Counted from the first letter of the stretch, positions 17,769 through 25,525 are shown. The stretch is DNA of 42,701 nucleotides from CAZWRK01 sp964635875 (GCA_964635875.1 CAZWRK010000018.1:1-42701), one strand, 5' to 3'. Made by a program: numbers and translations. Notes: a model not told the origin generated them from the letters alone.

Positions 17769-18068
17769 TTAGCAACTCCTCCTCTGGTTCTTCAAGAACT
17801 CTTGTACTTCATACCAACCTTGCGGACCCTTCTGGAGCATTTCAATACATGCCTTCTGTTTTTCCTTCGATAGTTTCTTTACTTCCACTTTCATCTTATG
17901 CCAATCCTGTTTACTTGGCGGCTTACTTCCTTGCGTCAACTGGATAGGCTTACCACTATTGTGAAACAACTTTACCTGCTGACTACCAAAGAAGTTACTG
18001 CGCTGCCGTCTTGGCATGCTCTTGGTAGCTGGCAACTCTTCACCCAAAGCCTTCTTCTCTTCTTCCAT
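17769..18068 (-). CDS. Small basic protein of unknown function
   Basis: This 99-residue Lys/Arg/Gln-rich protein starts behind TAGGAGAAGAAC. The N-terminal half looks disordered (MEEEKKALGEELPATKSM). The C-terminal half is helical (WHKMKVEVKKLSKEKQKAC, then GWYEVQEFLKNQRR). Its high positive charge would suit nucleic-acid binding or bridging between replication proteins. It is one of the genes lying between the two polymerase halves. No family recognised. Confidence 0.55.
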   Translation of the reverse strand: MEEEKKALGEELPATKSMPRRQRSNFFGSQQVKLFHNSGKPIQLTQGSKPPSKQDWHKMKVEVKKLSKEKQKACIEMLQKGPQGWYEVQEFLKNQRRSC

Positions 18069-18094
18069 GTTCTTCTCCTAGGGCTTCAAACAAC

Positions 18095-18571
18095 TTATGT
18101 TACAATTTCCAACTTAGTTAATTCAAATCCCTGTATAGCTTCTGGCAAGCCATCCATACTCTCAAACGTAAGATAGATATAATCTTGCGCATCGAGATGA
18201 TAGATAACTTTACCACCTTTATCTTTGAGGTGAATATAAAAAGAAAGATAAGGATTACCGGGTCCGGGAAGTAGGAAATGTTGAGAATGAACTAATTGCT
18301 TAATAGCAAAGTTTACCTGATCATAGTAATCTGTACGTTGCTCTGCTGGAGTCTTAATTCCATACTTAGTTCTAATAGCTTCTGGCAATTCACAAAGATT
18401 AGGATTCTCTGACCAAGAAACTACTTCACACTTAATTCCCCAGAAAGAATACCAACCATCACTAAGATAACGTACAGTATTAATAATGAATCCAGTTTGA
18501 GTACGAATCACTCCTAAAACTGGACAATTATGATTGGGCTTAACAACTGCTGCATCTACGAAGTTTGTCAT
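18095..18571 (-). CDS. Unknown protein in replication operon
   Basis: This 158-residue protein starts in an ATGA overlap with the previous gene, six bases after GAGG. The N-terminal 60 residues (CPVLGVIRTQTGFIINTVRY, DGWYSFWGIKCEVVSWSE) have the Trp-rich beta pattern of small phage DUF551-like proteins, but the match is weak. The C-terminal half includes LPGPGNPYLSFYIHLKDKGG. No catalytic motif is visible. It lies in the six-gene block between the polymerase halves. Confidence 0.5.
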   Translation of the reverse strand: MTNFVDAAVVKPNHNCPVLGVIRTQTGFIINTVRYLSDGWYSFWGIKCEVVSWSENPNLCELPEAIRTKYGIKTPAEQRTDYYDQVNFAIKQLVHSQHFLLPGPGNPYLSFYIHLKDKGGKVIYHLDAQDYIYLTFESMDGLPEAIQGFELTKLEIVT

Positions 18572-18954
18572 AGAACTACCTCTGGTTCAACTTTCTGTAC
18601 TGGTTTTTTTATTTTCGCAGGCCAAACTGAAGACCCTTCTGTTACACGATCTAACATAGAAAGTCCTCCAGGAGGGCCATCGTATATACAACCCTTTGTT
18701 TCTACTAAATGATCATAATGAAAATCTTCAAGTAGACGCCAACACTTATCAGCAAAATCCCTTAGTTTAGACCATGTTCTACGCAATTCACTAAGATGTT
18801 GTTCTACTTCATTGAGTTGTAGATGAAGACTATGACAATAAATAGGTATTTCTAAAGCCGCTTTTAATAATTGATCACGTTCTTCTGGTGTAAGTAAAAT
18901 AGCGTCTTTAAGTTTTCTTCCAGTAGGACTGATTTCTGCATATTTAGGATTCAT
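18568..18954 (-). CDS. Unknown helical protein in replication operon
   Basis: This 128-residue protein starts at ATG 18954, overlapping the DUF3820 stop (TGATG), with CGGAG upstream; the TTG at 18963 is less likely. Residues about 25-85 are charged helix with coiled-coil character (LLTPEERDQLLKAALEIP, then LNEVEQHLSELRRTWSKLRD). The C-terminus is Gly/Pro-rich. No family recognised. The stop overlaps the next start. Confidence 0.5.
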   Translation of the reverse strand: MNPKYAEISPTGRKLKDAILLTPEERDQLLKAALEIPIYCHSLHLQLNEVEQHLSELRRTWSKLRDFADKCWRLLEDFHYDHLVETKGCIYDGPPGGLSMLDRVTEGSSVWPAKIKKPVQKVEPEVVL

Positions 18955-19214
18955 CAATTCCAATCTCCGGTAAGTTCGGATACTTCTTTCTCTAAAAGAG
19001 CTCTATTCTTATCAATATATGCTTTATGTTCTGGATAGAACTTAGACATAGGTTGATCATACCACCAAAGAAGATATGATGCAGGAACATCTTTCATTGC
19101 ATATTGACCATACTTACCATGAGGCATCAAAGTATCGTCAGTTACTTCTTCTGTTTGTGGTGTAGATGGAACAGGTGCTTGTGGAGTTACTCCAAGGTAT
19201 GTAGCTATCTTCAT
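18954..19214 (-). CDS. DUF3820-like small protein
   Basis: This 86-residue protein matches the DUF3820 pattern in its central part: LMPHGKYGQYAMKDVPASYL, then LWWYDQPM. That domain is common as a stand-alone phage protein or fused to DnaQ-type exonucleases, where its role is unclear. Its ATG (19214) overlaps the stop of the polymerase N-half as ATGA. The break in the polymerase gene is therefore sealed by a tight, coupled junction and not by a loose frameshift. Confidence 0.7.
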   Translation of the reverse strand: MKIATYLGVTPQAPVPSTPQTEEVTDDTLMPHGKYGQYAMKDVPASYLLWWYDQPMSKFYPEHKAYIDKNRALLEKEVSELTGDWN

Positions 19215-20824
19215 CCTGGCACCAACATTTGTCTTTGTGGACCTTGTTGCAAATTCTGCAAGTTAGTTCCTGTACCAAAGATACTTTCCTTTGAGTTCAA
19301 TCTTCCTGTATCTGTTCCACCTGCGTCATACGCGGTGTGCATCCGCCCAGCCAACAATGGAGTCCTAAGCACGCCAGCCATATGACCAGACATACGAAAC
19401 TTAGTAACAACATCAGTAAGCAACTTAACATACGGTCTTTCATCACGTTCAGCAATTCTTTCAAGTGCATCAGCTCCAATAGTAGGTTTACCTTTACTCC
19501 TGATAACAGGACAATGCAAAGTGTCATAAAACAACTTACCACATTGCATTGGAGACCTAGGATTAAATCCAGGAAGAACTTGATGAAGAGCTTCTATAAT
19601 ATCTGTCATATAACGATCTTCTCGGTCAATAGCACGATCACGTAAACGAAGATCAACATTAACCCCAGTAAGTTGCATCTTAATCAAGCAAGGAATAAGA
19701 GGCATAGTCACATTAAGGAAATGATTTAAGGTCTTAAACTCGATCAATTCCTTACGTTCTTCCTGCATGATCATAAGAGTAGTTAAAGCATCGAGTGCAT
19801 TGTACTCCCAATATGCAAGATTAGAACCTGCCTCGATCATATATTTGTGATAAGGCATATTCGTATAAAGACTAATCAAAGTACCGAGGTCTTTGGGAAG
19901 ATCGCAGTATAGATTGTGTGCAGCTACTAGAGTATCCCAATAGAGATTACGAGTCTTGATTCCATAGTAATGTTCCAAGACTGTAATATCATATTGAGAG
20001 TTCTGAAGAACTTTGGGAATATCACTCTCTACTAGCGCAATGATCTGTTCCCAGATAGCCTTAGCCTGACTCTCATCCCAATGAGTAACGAGTTTACCTT
20101 CTTGTACATTGTACACAGGAATACAACAAGCTCTATTTGTAGTAGCGGAAAAGCCGATGCAAGTTAATCTATTCTCTACAGTCTCAATGTCAAAGCTAAG
20201 AATCTGAGCATTAGTTCTAAGCTGTTCCATTTCATTCATTGCTTCATCGAAGCTAGGATTAACTAACAATGAATACTGAGGAATCTTAAGTTCTTTAGTT
20301 CCTAGTTCACGTCCGACTTTAGCTATATCAGCTTGAAACAAAGCCTCATACTGACCGGGCTTTTGAGACTTGTGTACATTACGTTGACGTAAACAAGCAG
20401 AAGGATGATATGTAGCAATCATTTTACAATCACATTCCTGTGACCATATAAAATGACCGCGCCAATCACCAATGCTAGTTTTGTCCATTAGAAAACGAAG
20501 AGGCTGCTGGCCTACGCAAAGTACCACATTAGGATTGATAGTTTTAATTAGAGCTTTAAGTTCTTCTACACGAGCTTGAAGTTCCACATACTTTTCGCCT
20601 TGTAGAAAAAACTCAAACTTATTTTGAGGAGGACGATATTCCATCAAATTTTCGTAGCGAACTTGTTCATGGTTAATACCAACATTACTAAGTTTAGCTC
20701 GCAAGAATCGTCCACCTGCACCCATAAAAGGACGACTTAGTTGTTCTTCAGTTTCGCCAGGAGCTTCGCCTATTACAATAAGCTTAGCATCCATTGGACC
20801 AAAACCTTTAACGATTTTGGGCAC
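19211..20824 (-). CDS. Uracil-DNA-glycosylase-like domain fused to DNA polymerase A, N-half
   Basis: This 537-residue protein starts at GTG 20824 after AGAGGT. Residues 1-170 are a family 4/5-like UDG domain (GEAPGETEEQ at 19-28, YHPSACLR at 139-146). The N-terminal CxxC of iron-sulfur UDGs is not seen. Residues 205-360 are a DEDDy 3'-5' exonuclease (D212, E214, D279, Y341, D345). Residues 375-537 are the thumb and start of the palm, with TDTGRLNS (R508) and NLQNLQQGPQRQMLVPG at the very end. It stops just before motif A, which is supplied by 16293-17042. UDG-polymerase fusions are known, for example in SPO1-type phages. The broken form is the odd part. Confidence 0.88.
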   Translation of the reverse strand: MPKIVKGFGPMDAKLIVIGEAPGETEEQLSRPFMGAGGRFLRAKLSNVGINHEQVRYENLMEYRPPQNKFEFFLQGEKYVELQARVEELKALIKTINPNVVLCVGQQPLRFLMDKTSIGDWRGHFIWSQECDCKMIATYHPSACLRQRNVHKSQKPGQYEALFQADIAKVGRELGTKELKIPQYSLLVNPSFDEAMNEMEQLRTNAQILSFDIETVENRLTCIGFSATTNRACCIPVYNVQEGKLVTHWDESQAKAIWEQIIALVESDIPKVLQNSQYDITVLEHYYGIKTRNLYWDTLVAAHNLYCDLPKDLGTLISLYTNMPYHKYMIEAGSNLAYWEYNALDALTTLMIMQEERKELIEFKTLNHFLNVTMPLIPCLIKMQLTGVNVDLRLRDRAIDREDRYMTDIIEALHQVLPGFNPRSPMQCGKLFYDTLHCPVIRSKGKPTIGADALERIAERDERPYVKLLTDVVTKFRMSGHMAGVLRTPLLAGRMHTAYDAGGTDTGRLNSKESIFGTGTNLQNLQQGPQRQMLVPG

Positions 20825-21071
20825 GATCTACCTCTTGTTTAAGATTTTCAATCTCTTGTCTCAACTCAGCAATTAAATCATCATTCTCTTCTCTAGCTTT
20901 TTGTAAACATTTTTCACAAGGTTCTATCACTATCTGATCTTCATTACGAGTACGAGATTTACGTGTAGTAGTATTATTACAAATACCTTCACCACAAGTA
21001 CAGTAAACTTCAAAAGAGATTTCAGCTTCTACTTCAGTTTCTACTTTGACATCTGTGATAAAAGAAGGCAT
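20808..21071 (-). CDS. Small zinc-finger / coiled-coil protein
   Basis: This 87-residue protein has cysteines spaced as CTCGEGIC and CEKC, suggesting one zinc site (residues about 24-55). A C-terminal coiled coil follows (ENDDLIAELRQEIENLKQEV). Between them is a basic Arg/Thr segment. It overlaps the start of the polymerase N-half by 17 bases. It could be a dimeric DNA-binding or replication accessory protein. That is inference. Confidence 0.6.
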   Translation of the reverse strand: MPSFITDVKVETEVEAEISFEVYCTCGEGICNNTTTRKSRTRNEDQIVIEPCEKCLQKAREENDDLIAELRQEIENLKQEVDRAQNR

Positions 21072-21072
21072 T

Positions 21073-21153
21073 TTAATAATACCTTTGTAGATAACCTAAA
21101 AGACCAATTACTACAATGAGAATAATCAATGCTACTATATCAACAGCGTTCAT
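21073..21153 (-). CDS. 26-residue single-span membrane peptide
   Basis: The start ATG at 21153 overlaps the MazG stop as ATGA, and the stop ends one base before the next start. The peptide is almost entirely one hydrophobic helix (VDIVALIILIVVIGLLGYL) with a short QRYY tail. Exact fitting between two genes supports real translation. Its role is unknown; similar tiny membrane proteins in phages often target host envelope functions. Confidence 0.5.
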   Translation of the reverse strand: MNAVDIVALIILIVVIGLLGYLQRYY

Positions 21154-21524
21154 CGGTTATCACCTGAACCTGAGATAGTTCCCCGTGCAGCACGGTCAGC
21201 AAGCTTGGCAAGGTTAGCTGCAGCTACACCAGCAAGACTATATCCAAGTTCAAATGCAAGTACCGACACATACCAAAGTACATCACCAAGTTCAGCTTTA
21301 AGAGCCTCTTTATGTTCTTGAGTAAGAACACCAGCAGAATCTCGCTGAACTTTCTTGAGCTTATTGGCAATTTCACCAGCTTCACCCAGTAAACCTAGTG
21401 TAGGATAAATATAATTCCTACCTACATTAGGATACTGTGCGGTACGAAGACATGAAGCCTGATGTTGATTAAGATCATTAGTTGACGCGTTTAAATTAAT
21501 TACGAGGTCTATAGGATCTGACAT
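21150..21524 (-). CDS. mazG: MazG-like nucleotide pyrophosphohydrolase
   Basis: This 124-residue protein starts at ATG 21524, with GGAG ten bases upstream, just after the ParB-fusion stop; an upstream in-frame ATG at 21551 lies inside that gene. The MazG fold is visible: LGLLGEAGEIANKLKK near residues 43-58, an acidic helix ending ELGDVLWYVSVLAFELG, and a C-terminal NLAKLADRAARGTISGSGD. Family members hydrolyse NTPs or dNTPs to monophosphates, using Glu and Asp residues that bind magnesium. Phage versions may alter alarmone levels or the dNTP pool. Confidence 0.87.
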   Translation of the reverse strand: MSDPIDLVINLNASTNDLNQHQASCLRTAQYPNVGRNYIYPTLGLLGEAGEIANKLKKVQRDSAGVLTQEHKEALKAELGDVLWYVSVLAFELGYSLAGVAAANLAKLADRAARGTISGSGDNR

Positions 21525-21534
21525 AACTTTCTCC

Positions 21535-22710
21535 TTACGCCAAGAGTTCATTTAGTATCTTGGCTTTACCACGTTCGTAAACTTCCTTGTCATCACACCA
21601 CACTCTACAACTCTTACCAAGTTTCAATGCAGCTTTAGCTGTTACTCCACCATAGCCAAAAGGATCAATAATAAAAGGAGAGGAAGCACGACAAAGCATA
21701 AGTAAAGCAGTTGCCAACGCTTCTGGTTTGTCCTTGGGAGAAACAACATTGGAATCACGATGAAAAGAATAAATTCTACGTACTCCATCAGGCGGAGCCT
21801 TAATATATTTACCGAACCAAATAAAGTATTGTGGTGTATTCTCCGTTTTGATCTGTAGTATGTATGGTTCAGGATCGACATAGAACTTAGCCTCCACAAG
21901 AAAACGTTTTAGTTCAGTATGCAAGTCGATAGGACAGAAGATAAAGCCTTCCCCACCTGCAACAATAATTCGATTAAGTAATTCCACAAAGTCCGATTTA
22001 TTCCTACGCTCAACATCAGTAAGAACAAAATTAGCAAGACCAGGTTCTGTCGATTTAGCTTCAACATAGAAATCTCCAAAGAGATACTGCTCTTCCAATT
22101 TAGACTTAAGTTCTTCTGACTTAACTCTAGGTGCATGCTTGCCAGCACGAAGTAAACGCAACTTCCTCATAGCCTCGCGACGATTCTGTTCTTTAGCAAG
22201 TTCAGGAAATTCCTGCATACCTTTATAAAGATCGAGGTCTTGAGCTACCTTGCCTACAGAACATTCCAAAGTTCTAGCTAAATCACGCTGAGTCCATCCA
22301 CCACCAAGACGACCAGGCAAACCTGCACCAAAGAGACCAACTTTAAGCTTCTGCAACTCAGCCATAGCTTGAAGTTCTTCATGCAAGTTGTACTGCTTAC
22401 GCTTAAGATTCTCTACGAGTTCAATTTCTTTCCGAGTGACCTCATCACAAGTATCTAGTAACTTGGCATCAATGTCTTCCCATCCAAGCAACTGAGCTGC
22501 TGCTAATCTACGACCACCAGCAATTAAAATATAAGTACCTTCTTCTTCAGGATTCTTTGCTACAATAATATTTTGAAGTTGGCCTCGATCTTGCATATCA
22601 AGAGCAAGACCTTGAATATCGCCCAAATCTTGACGTTGACGAGCACCAATGACAATCTTAGCTATAGGAACTCTGAATACACCTGAATTTTTTTCTGGTA
22701 GATCATCCAT
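21535..22710 (-). CDS. ParB-like nuclease domain fused to a decayed DNA methyltransferase
   Basis: This 391-residue protein starts at ATG 22710, seven bases after GGAG; the longer frame to 22755 lacks a ribosome site. Residues 12-105 are a ParB/Srx-type domain (ARQRQDLGDIQGLALDMQ, then AGGRRLAAAQLLG, then ENLKRKQYN). Residues 110-165 look like the helix-turn-helix that follows ParB domains. Residues 207-391 follow the layout of N4/N6 methyltransferases: a GD segment, the SPKDKPEAL stretch in place of HPTEKP, and DPFGYGGVTAKAALKLG as motif I. The catalytic DPPY is replaced by TDVE (231-234), so methylation is unlikely. The remaining role is probably DNA binding. Confidence 0.75.
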   Translation of the reverse strand: MDDLPEKNSGVFRVPIAKIVIGARQRQDLGDIQGLALDMQDRGQLQNIIVAKNPEEEGTYILIAGGRRLAAAQLLGWEDIDAKLLDTCDEVTRKEIELVENLKRKQYNLHEELQAMAELQKLKVGLFGAGLPGRLGGGWTQRDLARTLECSVGKVAQDLDLYKGMQEFPELAKEQNRREAMRKLRLLRAGKHAPRVKSEELKSKLEEQYLFGDFYVEAKSTEPGLANFVLTDVERRNKSDFVELLNRIIVAGGEGFIFCPIDLHTELKRFLVEAKFYVDPEPYILQIKTENTPQYFIWFGKYIKAPPDGVRRIYSFHRDSNVVSPKDKPEALATALLMLCRASSPFIIDPFGYGGVTAKAALKLGKSCRVWCDDKEVYERGKAKILNELLA

Positions 22711-22765
22711 GAGAGAACTCCTTAGTCCCGATACTGCTGCACGGCTCGGGACCACACCGCAGGAG

Positions 22766-22790
22766 CAAACTAAACTACAGGTTTAGTTTG
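22766..22790. repeat. Perfect 10-bp inverted repeat between replication genes
   Basis: CAAACTAAAC (22766-22775) and GTTTAGTTTG (22781-22790) form a perfect 10-bp stem with a TACAG loop. It lies between the DUF669-like gene and the ParB fusion. No T-run follows on the minus strand, so it is not a standard terminator. It could be an operator (perhaps for the ParB-like protein next to it), an RNA processing hairpin or an attenuator. Confidence 0.6.
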
Positions 22791-22804
22791 AGCAGCGCGC
22801 ACAA

Positions 22805-23227
22805 TTACTTAGCCAAGTAATCGTTAATGTCGTTGAATTCCTTGTTAGGATCATTCTTATCCTTACGAACTCCAACAACACCCATAAACGTAGCACCAAT
22901 CAAGTCCTGTGTATCCAAACCATCAGTAGTGATGTTAAGACCACAAGCCATGCACAGCCTCTTAAGACGAGCACGATTCAACTTAATCGCGTTCTCGTCC
23001 ATATTAGCCGTGGGAATCATAATATTGGTAAAGAGCACTCGCTCAGCATGCTCTCCATCAATAATCCGACACTTAACCTTAAGCATCGGAGCACCAGGAT
23101 TCTTGCTGGTAGGGCCAGTCTCGCCTTCATCCACACTGGTAATCTGCATCTCGTACTTACCAGCAGGAACTACCTCGAATAGCTTACCCTCATCATCCTT
23201 CAATCCAGCAACATTAACTATAGGCAT
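22805..23227 (-). CDS. DUF669-like protein, putative ssDNA-binding or recombination accessory
   Basis: This 140-residue protein starts at ATG 23227 after AAAGGTGAGAG. The pattern VPAGKYEMQITSVDEGETG, then MLKVKCRIIDGEHAERVLF, then LKRLCMACGL and FNDINDYL at the end is that of DUF669-type phage proteins. These are usually found beside recombination and replication genes and are thought to bind ssDNA. The function is family inference. It follows a structured leader (23249-23292) and an assembly gap. Confidence 0.65.
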   Translation of the reverse strand: MPIVNVAGLKDDEGKLFEVVPAGKYEMQITSVDEGETGPTSKNPGAPMLKVKCRIIDGEHAERVLFTNIMIPTANMDENAIKLNRARLKRLCMACGLNITTDGLDTQDLIGATFMGVVGVRKDKNDPNKEFNDINDYLAK

Positions 23228-23248
23228 ACTCTCTCACCTTTCTCAATA

Positions 23249-23292
23249 CTAGCATTGGAGGCTGCTAGCTTGCCTTTTCCCCGCGGGGGAAA
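23249..23292. repeat. Two hairpins next to assembly gap
   Basis: CTAGCA-8-TGCTAG lies at 23249-23268. A perfect TTTCCCC-GCG-GGGGAAA hairpin lies at 23276-23292, ten bases from the N run. On the minus strand they lie in the leader of the DUF669-like gene. The GC-rich stem may act as an intergenic terminator or processing site. It may also explain why the assembly broke here. Confidence 0.6.
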
Positions 23293-23301
23293 TTTACTTA
23301 C

Positions 23302-23401
23302 NNNNNNNNNNNNNNNNNNNNNNNNNNNNNNNNNNNNNNNNNNNNNNNNNNNNNNNNNNNNNNNNNNNNNNNNNNNNNNNNNNNNNNNNNNNNNNNNNNN
23401 N
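23302..23401. other. Scaffold gap (100 N)
   Basis: This is a run of exactly 100 unknown bases, the usual placeholder for a gap of unknown length. It removes the 3' end of the gene starting at 23585 and possibly further small genes. Confidence 0.98.
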
Positions 23402-23585
23402 GCTCCGCTTTGAAGAATCCCGGTGAACCAAAACCCTTAAGAATCGTAACATACTTCATGTTTCTTACAAACTTTGGTGACATCAACTTATGACCACGAT
23501 ATACCATAAAACCTAGACCTAGATCAATTAAAAGATCGAAGAAGTCTAGATATTGAACTCCTCTTTTGAACTTAGCTCTTGACAT
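23402..23585 (-). CDS. Unknown protein, N-terminal part (cut by gap)
   Basis: Start ATG 23585 follows GGAG by seven bases and overlaps the helicase end by 14 bases. The 61 visible residues begin MSRAKFKRGVQYLDFFDLL and include LGLGFMVYRGHKLMSPKFV and ILKGFGSPGFFKAE. They have the look of a folded, conserved domain, but I cannot name it. The rest lies in the N run. Confidence 0.6.
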
Positions 23586-25008
23586 AAACAAACTCCTTCC
23601 TTGCTCTTGTTATTGCTACATACTTCAGATTACTTTCCTGCACTAACTCCCAAGACCTTGTGGCTTTGGGATGAGGCAGAAGTTCAGGACATACCAGAAA
23701 GACCTTATCGTTTTCCAACCCTTTCGCTTTGTGAATTGTTGAAAGCTTAATGCCTGCACCACGATCTTGGAACATAGACCTAAGTGCGGTTTCAATATCA
23801 ATCGTATTACGAAAACTAGAAGCTAGATGCATCACGGCAGCAATACGATCTTCATAAGCAGCAAGCTTAACACCTTCCATCTTAAGTCTTGCTTGCTCTA
23901 CAGCCTTAGTAAGTTCCATCACTAGATCAGATGACATCATAGGCTGAGGCGCAAACTCTTGGACGAACTCGATAAGAGCTTCACCTAGATCATGTCCCTG
24001 AATGTATGTCATCTTGTTACTTGAAAGCAAACGCAAACACCATTGGACAAGAGGCGCAGTAGTACGACAAAGAACCATATCACCAGGAACTACTTCCTCA
24101 AGAAACTGTTGTGAATCCAATGTCTTGACGTTGCCTTCTGGTGCAGTCTCGCTAGACTCGATACGAGGTACAATACTACGCGCCTCATCTACCACTCGCT
24201 TAGAACAACGATATGAAATAGAGAGAGGAAGTGTTTTGCAAGCGAAGTCTACCATGATGTCATTCATCGAAGTAGGACTAGCTCCACGAAAACCATAGAT
24301 AGCTTGTGAACTATCTCCAACAAAGACAGCTCGTCCTTCTGGTTTAAGTAGTAAAGCTACCATCTTACGCTGAATTACATTAAGGTCTTGTGCTTCATCT
24401 ACGAAAATGCGATCGTACGTAGGTTGCAGCCAACCTTGCATAGTTGGTACATACAACTGATCATCAAAGTCACAGACTGTAATCTTAGCAGCTACTGCTT
24501 TGAACGTGCGTACGGCAATAGACAGGCACTTCAAATCTATATCAATATCATACATCTGCATTAGTTGCTTGCAATATTCCACATAGTAAGCTTCATCTGA
24601 AACATCAGGATCGACGGCGTTACTACGAAGTAGGCTTACTAACTTACATACTGGACCAAGCAACTGCCAACAAAGCCGAGTCTGACTCTTGTAATTTAGT
24701 ACTTCATTAAACAAACAATTCCTAGTCTTATCCTCGTTCAACTTAACCCATTGCTTTGAACGGTAAACCTTGAAACCTAGTGAATTAAACGTAGAAGATT
24801 CCACATTACGTGGAACTCTAAAGCCAAGTTCATTAGCTATGCTACGATTAAAAGCTAGGAACAGAGTCCGCAACTTAGGATCAACATACTTGAGAGCTTC
24901 GACAATAGTAGTAGTCTTACCACTACCCGCTACACTTTCGATCAATAGATTACCAGAACCAGTTTGAACTTCATTAAAGATAGCTTGCTGATACGCTGAA
25001 TAGTTCAT
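23572..25008 (-). CDS. UvrD/Rep-like superfamily 1A helicase
   Basis: This 478-residue protein has Walker A ESVAGSGKTTT (K31), motif Ia LFLAFNRSIANEL, Walker B IFVDEAQD (D204, E205), motif III VFVGDSSQAIYGFRGA, an IKLSTIHKAKGLE segment and motif VI YVAITRARKEF near the end. It is shorter than host UvrD (about 700), with reduced 1B and 2B domains, like other phage versions. It would move 3'-5' on ssDNA during replication or recombination. It starts in an ATGA overlap with the preceding gene. Confidence 0.92.
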   Translation of the reverse strand: MNYSAYQQAIFNEVQTGSGNLLIESVAGSGKTTTIVEALKYVDPKLRTLFLAFNRSIANELGFRVPRNVESSTFNSLGFKVYRSKQWVKLNEDKTRNCLFNEVLNYKSQTRLCWQLLGPVCKLVSLLRSNAVDPDVSDEAYYVEYCKQLMQMYDIDIDLKCLSIAVRTFKAVAAKITVCDFDDQLYVPTMQGWLQPTYDRIFVDEAQDLNVIQRKMVALLLKPEGRAVFVGDSSQAIYGFRGASPTSMNDIMVDFACKTLPLSISYRCSKRVVDEARSIVPRIESSETAPEGNVKTLDSQQFLEEVVPGDMVLCRTTAPLVQWCLRLLSSNKMTYIQGHDLGEALIEFVQEFAPQPMMSSDLVMELTKAVEQARLKMEGVKLAAYEDRIAAVMHLASSFRNTIDIETALRSMFQDRGAGIKLSTIHKAKGLENDKVFLVCPELLPHPKATRSWELVQESNLKYVAITRARKEFVYVKS

Positions 25009-25220
25009 ACTTTATCCATAAGTAACAAAGTTAACCACTCACCAAATTCATTTATTAAAATATCGGCCTCAGCATTACTGTCACATCTAGTAGATAAATA
25101 ACCAAAACCCCTTATATCTAAAATCATAGTATCTCTATTATCAAAAATAGCTTGTGCCTGTTCATCATAACGAAAAGGTTTACTATAGAGATTAAGAAGT
25201 AATACTTTAGGTAATTTCAT
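25005..25220 (-). CDS. Small unknown protein
   Basis: This 71-residue protein starts at ATG 25220 in an ATGA overlap with the deaminase-like gene; a TTG at 25238 falls inside the GGAGG ribosome site. It reads MKLPKVLLLNLYSKPFRYDE, then DTMILDIRGFGYLST and ends EFGEWLTLLLMDKV. It seems to be a compact alpha/beta protein without cysteine clusters. No family recognised. Confidence 0.55.
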   Translation of the reverse strand: MKLPKVLLLNLYSKPFRYDEQAQAIFDNRDTMILDIRGFGYLSTRCDSNAEADILINEFGEWLTLLLMDKV

Positions 25221-25525
25221 TTGCTTAACGTCCTCCAAGTAATACGTAATTTACCAAGCAGCCGTTCACAAGTAACGCAAGGATGAATAGGTAATATACC
25301 ACCAGTCTTGTTTGTGCGACAGATAATGATAGTTCTAACTCTAAGTCCGTATTTTGCAAGTAAGTGAACTTCTGCATGTACCCCTCCACCTAAACGAGAA
25401 AACCTAGGATAGTTAAAAGCCATTCCAAGATAGCGACCATTCTTATCTAATCCTATGGCCGCTATCTTGAAATGACAGGGACTCCGCCCAGCTTTATGTA
25501 TAGCCCGACGAAGTATGTGGTCCAT
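25217..25525 (-). CDS. Compact cytidine-deaminase-superfamily protein
   Basis: This 102-residue protein has the zinc-binding signature of the deaminase fold: HAE at residues 50-52 (H50 ligand, E52 proton shuttle) and PCVTC at 82-86 (C83, C86). Between them is RVRTIIICRTNKTGG, the expected beta strand. It is shorter than typical dCMP deaminases (about 140-180), so the substrate may be a free base, a nucleotide or a polynucleotide. Beside a UDG-linked polymerase, a C-to-U enzyme is interesting, but the link is inferred. Confidence 0.78.
   Translation of the reverse strand: MDHILRRAIHKAGRSPCHFKIAAIGLDKNGRYLGMAFNYPRFSRLGGGVHAEVHLLAKYGLRVRTIIICRTNKTGGILPIHPCVTCERLLGKLRITWRTLSK

Noticed and set aside
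16293..20824. Split polymerase as a frameshift or sequencing error
   Set aside because: The halves are 2.2 kb apart, with six well-formed genes between them and tight start-stop overlaps.
16293..20824. Split intein or trans-splicing intron joining the polymerase halves
   Set aside because: The N-half stops within a few residues of the break and the C-half starts 12 residues before the motif A strand. There is no room for intein fragments, and no intron-like RNA was recognised.
22827..23252. 141-codon plus-strand frame opposite the DUF669-like gene
   Set aside because: It lies fully antisense to a gene with recognisable family pattern and good ribosome site. Its translation is Ser/Leu/Pro-rich shadow sequence.
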